A stretch of DNA of 64,000 nucleotides from Glaciihabitans sp. INWT7 (GTDB taxonomy: Bacteria; Actinomycetota; Actinomycetes; Actinomycetales; Microbacteriaceae): the NCBI RefSeq assembly GCF_014217685.1, contig NZ_CP043654.1:62001-126000 (forward strand). Reading direction: 5' to 3'. The position numbers were made by a program, and so were the translations under genes. The notes beneath the pieces are model-generated. The model worked only from the letters and a program-made list of their open reading frames with translations. It searched no databases and was not told the origin of the DNA. This document shows positions 59,745-64,000 of the stretch, piece by piece. Positions within the stretch are counted from its first letter, which is position 1. The number at the start of each line of letters is the position of its first letter.

Positions 59745-60035
59745 GTCCAGTTACCGGAGTTACCAGTTTCAACCAGGGGGTGGTAACTTTTGCCGCCCAT
59801 ATAAACAAAGGGATGCAAGCCCCTTTTGTAGTAGTGGTTACCAAGTTACCAAGTTATAAATATATATATACATGAGGAAGAGAGAAGGCCTATAGGGCCA
59901 ACTAGTACCCCAGCCCCTCCCCTAAGCATGGGTCCCGGGAAAGTGGTAACTGGGTAACTGGGGCCTAAATTCAAACGCTGACCAGCATTTTTGTGGTTAC
60001 CAGCCCCTGGTTTTTTGAGGTAACAAGTTACCAGG
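59745..60035. repeat. AT-rich region with GTTACC repeats
   Basis: About ten copies of GTTACC or its complement GGTAAC occur in this non-coding stretch, several in tandem (GGTTACCAAGTTACCAAGTT; GTGGTAACTGGGTAACTGG), around a run TATAAATATATATATACAT at 59855-59873. No gene is seen between 59600 and 60163. This could be a second origin, a transfer origin or an operator array. Confidence 0.7.
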
Positions 60036-60163
60036 AATCGCCCGATTTCGACTCGAAACGGCCATTTCGAGTGCTCCGCGGTGCTTTCCGCAGCCGAACG
60101 ATGGACGGCAATCGCCGTCCTGGGAGCCAGCGGACCGCGCCGGACCGCGCGTTCGGAGCGGTT

Positions 60164-60793
60164 TCACCCAAATTCTGCAGCGAGAACGATCGCCATGATC
60201 GCGAGATCGATGCCGATGGCGACAACGCCGATCACCAATCCGGCGATCGCGAGCCCTCTTCCGCGATACCCGAGTGGTGATTTCAAGAGCAGTCTCAGGG
60301 CTAAGACCACGCCGATCAGGCCGAGCGGCAGAACTATGAACGGGGTCGTAGTGAAGCAAATCGCGATCAAAGACAGGACGAAGGGGAGCACTCCGCTTCC
60401 GAATCCACGGGTCGGAATCCCTGCCACTTCGGAGGCGTCCGTCGGTGTGCTCCGATGGCCAATTGAGGTCTGCGGCGGGGTGGTTGTCGATCGCACTTGC
60501 GCCCCAGAGACCGGAACCGATTGTCGCCCCGGGAGAGCGACCGGAGTCGGGACGTAGACCGGCTGAAACACCACCTCATGTTCCGCTTCGGAACTGGCGT
60601 CGACAACCGCGGCCGGAGCTGACTTTTCGGCCTCCCTCGCGGACACCCATCGTGCGTAGTAGTCGGCAGATCGGGTCGGATCCTCGGCCACCCATATCGC
60701 GTCCTCCGCCGACAGTGTCAGCCCGAGCCGGCCTCGAGCCTGATCGCTGCGCAGGCACGCGCGGAACTGCTCGAGCGACGTGCCGATCTCCAT
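60164..60793 (-). CDS. DUF4190-like membrane protein
   Basis: A 209-residue protein: a soluble N-terminal half (residues 1-125, Pro/Thr-rich linker) and a C-terminal membrane part with two to three helices (VLPFVLSLIAICFTTTPFIV, LGLIGVVLALRLLLK, LAIAGLVIGVVAIGIDLAIM) in the pattern of DUF4190 proteins. It is divergent from the nuclease gene; the spacer 60794-60861 contains a class B element for the latter. Confidence 0.7.
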   Translation of the reverse strand: MEIGTSLEQFRACLRSDQARGRLGLTLSAEDAIWVAEDPTRSADYYARWVSAREAEKSAPAAVVDASSEAEHEVVFQPVYVPTPVALPGRQSVPVSGAQVRSTTTPPQTSIGHRSTPTDASEVAGIPTRGFGSGVLPFVLSLIAICFTTTPFIVLPLGLIGVVLALRLLLKSPLGYRGRGLAIAGLVIGVVAIGIDLAIMAIVLAAEFG

Positions 60794-60843
60794 TTGGCAA
60801 ACCTACCGAGTCGCGGCGGCCGGCGGCGATCCCCAATAGGAGT

Positions 60844-60865
60844 GCCGCGCATGTCTCTGCTGTGA
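60844..60865 (+). promoter_or_regulatory. Class B variant with MSLL leader overlapping the nuclease start
   Basis: GCCGCGC then ATG TCT CTG CTG TGA (60851-60865). The TGA overlaps the GTG start at 60862 (GTGA). The only plus-strand copy, and it again points in the direction of transcription. Confidence 0.7.
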
Positions 60866-62568
60866 ATACTGCAACTGCCACCCCACTCATCCAAGGCCTC
60901 GCCTGGTCAGGCGAATATCTCATCGCCACAGACCCAGATGTCGTCGACAAGCGCATCCGACGAAAGGCTCTCTCCGCTTCCACCGGCAAGTCCATGAAGG
61001 GCTGCCTGGCGAAGTACGCAGCCGAGAAGCTGCTTCCTCGTGAGAAGGACCCGTTCTCCGTCTCGGAGCTCGGAACGTCCACTCACGCGATCATCGAGGA
61101 CATGTACAACATGCCCGCTGACGACCGCACCCTCGACGCTTTTCACGCGTTGAAGGACAGCCACGCGGACATCAAATGGTCCGCTGACGAGTTCGCCAAG
61201 GTGTCCGACACCATCAACCTCACCGACTGGGAGAAGACGAAGCTCGAATGGAAGGGCGAGATCGTTCGCCTCGGCGCGAGGGTCTTTGAGATCGAGGACC
61301 CGCGGCAGCAGACCACCTACAAGACGGAGATGTCCTTCGAGGGTGTCACCATCGCCGGCGGAGTTCCGGCGATGGGCTTCATCGACCGTGTCGACGTCAT
61401 CGTCGTCCGCGAGAAGGACCGCTTCAAGATCGTCGACCTGAAGACCGGGAAGATGAAGTCGGCTTTCGACCTGCGACGCTACGGCGACGACCACGGCGAC
61501 CAGATCCGTATTTATTCGGACGCGGTTCGCGAGGTCACCGGGGAGTCCGCCGCGGTCGGCGAGATTCACTACACCCAGTTCGGAACCGCGCGGGAGATCC
61601 CGCTGTCGGAGCTGATGATGGATCACACCCGCAAGGACTTCCGCGCGGCCTGGGACATCCACAACATCGTCACCGACTCCGGGAAGTTCCCGACGAAGAC
61701 CGGTCCGCTCTGCGGCTGGTGCCCGCTCGTGAACGCCTGCCCGGCAGCGAAGGCCGCCGGCAAGTCCGTCAGCGACAAGGTGAAGGACGTGCCGCCGTCC
61801 GCGGTTCAGCTGGGCATCCCCACTGTCCGCACCGACGCCGTCCACTTCGGTTCGAAGCTTCCGGTGACCAACCCGGTTGTCGAACCGATCGCCGCATCGG
61901 CTGCGATCGCCGCGATCAAGTCCGCGCCTTCGACCGAGTTCATCCCGCTTTCCGACACCGCCCCGGCTGACCCGTTCGCCGGTGCAGACACCGCGCAGAC
62001 GGCCTCGAACAGCACCGCGCATGTACCTGATGACAAAGCCGACAACAACGGAACAGGAACCAACATCATGTCCATCGCCGAATCTCTCTTCTCCGAAGGC
62101 AAGCCCTGGGAAGCGACCATCAACGGAAAGCTGAACGGCGCAAGCTACGCAGCGATCGCTGTGACCTCCATCCCGCAGATGGCCGGAGAGCTTCTCATCG
62201 AAGCCGGTCGCCCGCTGAACAACGCGACCATCGACCGTCTCACTGACCTGCTCGCGGAAATCATCATCACCGTCCAGAAGGACGTTCGCGGCGGGGAGTT
62301 CAACTGGGACGACGGGATCAACACCCGCATCCGCGGTGCTCTTCGTACGACCATCGAGACCCTCCCGCTTCCGTGGGATGCGACCGATGAGGCGGGATGG
62401 GTTGCATGGCAGTCCACTGCAACCAAGCGGACGACCATCTTCATCAAGAAGGGGCTCCGTCTGTTCAACCTCGGAACGACCATCGAAACGTCTTCCTTCT
62501 CGTCTCTCCTCCCCACGGCTGTCGCTTCGATCGCCAGCCCGAAGCCGGGCGTGCAGAAGGTCGCGTAA
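60862..62568 (+). CDS. Cas4/RecB-like PD-(D/E)XK nuclease with C-terminal extension
   Basis: A 568-residue protein from GTG 60862. The N-terminal 310 residues match a Cas4-like nuclease: SMKGCLAKYAAEKLL (first Cys), ELGTSTHAIIEDMY (motif I), GFIDRVDVIVVREKDRFKIV then DLKTGKM (D-x-K core near residue 192), QIRIYSDAVREV (motif QxxxY) and CGWCPLVNAC (remaining Cys of a Fe-S cluster). The C-terminal 230 residues are a separate domain of unknown function with a Ser/Ala linker. It probably resects DNA in plasmid recombination. The long upstream open frame is not used. Confidence 0.82.
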   Translation: MNTATATPLIQGLAWSGEYLIATDPDVVDKRIRRKALSASTGKSMKGCLAKYAAEKLLPREKDPFSVSELGTSTHAIIEDMYNMPADDRTLDAFHALKDSHADIKWSADEFAKVSDTINLTDWEKTKLEWKGEIVRLGARVFEIEDPRQQTTYKTEMSFEGVTIAGGVPAMGFIDRVDVIVVREKDRFKIVDLKTGKMKSAFDLRRYGDDHGDQIRIYSDAVREVTGESAAVGEIHYTQFGTAREIPLSELMMDHTRKDFRAAWDIHNIVTDSGKFPTKTGPLCGWCPLVNACPAAKAAGKSVSDKVKDVPPSAVQLGIPTVRTDAVHFGSKLPVTNPVVEPIAASAAIAAIKSAPSTEFIPLSDTAPADPFAGADTAQTASNSTAHVPDDKADNNGTGTNIMSIAESLFSEGKPWEATINGKLNGASYAAIAVTSIPQMAGELLIEAGRPLNNATIDRLTDLLAEIIITVQKDVRGGEFNWDDGINTRIRGALRTTIETLPLPWDATDEAGWVAWQSTATKRTTIFIKKGLRLFNLGTTIETSSFSSLLPTAVASIASPKPGVQKVA

Positions 62569-62665
62569 CCGTCCCGGCGGGCCGCACCGCGCGGCTCGCC
62601 TCCCACAGATCACCCACTGAAAAACCGCTGCTTCGGCAGCATCCAACGAAAGGCACCACAGAACA

Positions 62666-63286
62666 ATGGCACTCGACAAGGCAACCAAGGACAACATCAT
62701 CGTCGCGGCGATCACCGGAGCCGGCCCCGTCGGCGACAACGCTGAGGCTTGGGAGGCGAAGGTTCTCGCCGGAGCTCGCAAGATCACCGCGGTCCTCTCC
62801 GACCCCGAGTCGGTCTTCGTGAAGGCGATCGACGAGATCGACTCCTCGACGAAGTTCGTCGCGCTTCTCTCGCTCGTGAAGAAGGAGGCGAAGTCCACCC
62901 GTGGCGTCCTCTACTTCCAGGACGTCCCCCGCATCGAGAACGGCGTCTCCCCGGCGCCGCTGTACACCTCGGAGCAGATCCAGGCCGCTCACGCGATCCA
63001 GGTTGCGGCGCGCGCCGCGGGCACGAAGTCGGCTGACATGCCGAAGCTTCCGGAGGGCCTTGAGGCGCTCCGCACGGAGCGCACCGACTCGCTCGACGGC
63101 TACAACATGGCTCAGGACGCTCTCGGCCTCATCGGCCACCGCGTCCTCGTCTACAAGGTGATCGAGACGATGAAGACGAACCCGAACCTGAAGGTCCGCG
63201 TCGTCCGTCTCGTCACCGACCTCGGTAAGTATGACGGGTATGTGGTCCCCGTCAAGGCTGCCCCAGTTGCGGTCGCCGCTGCCTAG
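62666..63286 (+). CDS. Partner protein of the Cas4-like nuclease
   Basis: A 206-residue protein (FVKAIDEIDSSTKFVALLSL, RGVLYFQDVPRIENGVSPAP, NMAQDALGLIGHRVLVYKVI, PNLKVRVVRLVTDLGKYDGY). GAAAGG precedes ATG 62666. The order nuclease then this gene recalls phage recombination pairs (exonuclease plus single-strand-binding or annealing protein), so an SSB/annealing-like role is possible but not demonstrated by any motif. Confidence 0.7.
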   Translation: MALDKATKDNIIVAAITGAGPVGDNAEAWEAKVLAGARKITAVLSDPESVFVKAIDEIDSSTKFVALLSLVKKEAKSTRGVLYFQDVPRIENGVSPAPLYTSEQIQAAHAIQVAARAAGTKSADMPKLPEGLEALRTERTDSLDGYNMAQDALGLIGHRVLVYKVIETMKTNPNLKVRVVRLVTDLGKYDGYVVPVKAAPVAVAAA

Positions 63287-63309
63287 CGCGAACGGAACGT
63301 CCTCATGAA

Positions 63310-63341
63310 AGGCCCCGCCGGGTGACTGGCGGGGCCTTTTG
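63310..63341 (+). terminator. Intrinsic terminator after the recombination gene pair
   Basis: AGGCCCCGCC and GGCGGGGCCT form a 10-bp stem with an 8-base loop followed by TTTTGC. Confidence 0.92.
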
Positions 63342-63382
63342 CTTGCGCCGCGCCGTACTTCCCGAGCTTCCTCTACAGTTCG

Positions 63383-63802
63383 ATGACGCTGTCTAGTGGC
63401 AGCGCATTGACAATCGTCTTGATCGAGGCGAATGTCGATGAGGTATCCGCGTCGATCGCTTCCGTTCTTGCCGGCAGAATAGACGGCTGGACGGCGGTCA
63501 TCGATCACGACTACCTCTCGGTCGACGATCTGTGGATGTCGGAGCGGTACCGCGAGCACAAGGGCCTTTCCACCTACTCGATCGGCCAGAAGGTGACGAC
63601 GTGGTTCTCACACGTGCTGCCTGTAACCGCGGTTATGACTCGACGCGACGACCTCGTCGCGGGCGACCGGTACTTTTCCAGCCACTTCGGGGTGGCCGAG
63701 GTCAGGTCGGTGACAAGCCGTGGTCTCACCGCGACGATTCGCGGGACGCTGCAGAACCAGATCGAAATGTACGAGCGGGCGTCACTGGTCCCGAAGTTCT
63801 AG
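63383..63802 (+). CDS. Hypothetical protein with possible leaderless start
   Basis: A 139-residue soluble protein (DGWTAVIDHDYLSVDDLWMS, HKGLSTYSIGQKVTTWFSHV, GDRYFSSHFGVAEVRSVTSR). No recognised domain. A TACAGT hexamer at 63374-63379 lies 3 bases from ATG 63383, which would give a leaderless mRNA. Its stop codon overlaps the stop of the convergent gene. Confidence 0.65.
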   Translation: MTLSSGSALTIVLIEANVDEVSASIASVLAGRIDGWTAVIDHDYLSVDDLWMSERYREHKGLSTYSIGQKVTTWFSHVLPVTAVMTRRDDLVAGDRYFSSHFGVAEVRSVTSRGLTATIRGTLQNQIEMYERASLVPKF

Positions 63803-64000
63803 GCTCCGGAATCGACCGGCTCTACGAGCTCCGGTCCGTTCCCTCGCAACGGCCTGACCTGACGTATGTCGAGCGCTTCCGCGATGAGCACCGCAGCGTG
63901 GACCGCGTCGTCGACGAATTTCTGGTCCCCTTCGATCTCGGGGTTCAGCCAGTCATCGACCCATTCGCGGGGGAGCGGGACGGGGTTCCTGTCGTGGATT
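63799..64000 (-). CDS. SRAP/YedK-like protein, C-terminal fragment
   Basis: The window edge leaves the last 66 codons: IHDRNPVPLPREWVDDWLNP followed by a helical tail. The IHDRMPV-x-LP-x4-x-WL pattern is the conserved end of SOS response-associated peptidases (YedK/HMCES), which crosslink to abasic sites in single-stranded DNA. The catalytic Cys2 lies outside the window. The TAG at 63799-63801 overlaps the stop of the convergent plus-strand gene. Confidence 0.7.
   Translation of the reverse strand, partial: IHDRNPVPLPREWVDDWLNPEIEGDQKFVDDAVHAAVLIAEALDIRQVRPLRGNGPELVEPVDSGA

Noticed and set aside
60907-62898. Long open frame of over 600 codons antisense to the Cas4-like nuclease
   Set aside because: It mirrors the high-GC third-position pattern of the real plus-strand gene, has no family features, and the sense protein carries clear nuclease motifs and a terminator downstream.
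1-64000. tRNA and rRNA genes
   Set aside because: No cloverleaf-like sequence with a conserved T-arm and no rRNA signature was recognised by eye; a covariance-model search would be needed to exclude them fully.

Overview
The window looks like plasmid DNA from a high-GC actinobacterium, most likely a member of the Microbacteriaceae. That view rests on codon use, GAF-ANTAR regulators, a DUF7882-type protein, SD-poor starts and actinobacterial gene families. The replication and partition block at 26.2-30.4 kb (iterons, DnaA box, RepA, RHH protein, ParB, ParA, centromere repeats) shows that at least the right-hand part is a plasmid or plasmid-derived element. No rRNA or tRNA gene was recognised.

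Left part (0-26 kb) is accessory DNA rich in insertion sequences. It opens with a sugar-catabolic operon on the minus strand (enolase-superfamily fragment, TIM-barrel isomerase, Gfo/Idh/MocA dehydrogenase), followed by a divergent MarR regulator and redoxin pair. Then come an IS256 remnant, an HxlR gene cut by an IS3 element, small membrane proteins, and two nearly identical IS256 copies in opposite orientation bracketing two GAF-ANTAR genes. A second IS3 element interrupts an orphan RHS fragment next to a full RHS/YD-repeat toxin gene. A Xre-RES toxin-antitoxin pair and a tandem tyrosine recombinase pair follow.

Middle (26-30.5 kb): iteron origin, RepA preceded by a translationally coupled RHH protein, ParAB and a repeat array upstream of parA.

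Right part (30.5-64 kb) is almost entirely minus-strand. It holds a type IV pilus system (PilB, PilT, PilC, prepilin peptidase, a small pilin and large pilins carrying RCC1 or BspA-like repeats), an FtsK/TraB-type DNA translocase, an ATP-dependent RNA ligase, a PLD-family protein, a HAD protein, a thioredoxin reductase, a Cas4-like nuclease with a partner gene, and many hypotheticals. Pili plus an FtsK-like pump suggest attachment and plasmid transfer, but no relaxase was seen.

The most unusual signal is a plasmid-wide expression code in the right part. Nine otherwise unrelated proteins begin with the same N-terminal tag (HPR-x-G-x-F-x-DK-x-QS-x-PE-x-L). Seven of the nine have a GCCRCACACNTA element just upstream of a start codon that lacks a Shine-Dalgarno sequence, and an eighth has it about 60 bp upstream. 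Most other transcription units carry a second element, GCCRC-ATG-TCT (or GCCGCGC-ATG), which opens a tiny leader ORF. Several leaders encode only 3-4 residues and end in a stop overlapping, or lying shortly before, the main start codon. I know of no described system with this exact arrangement.
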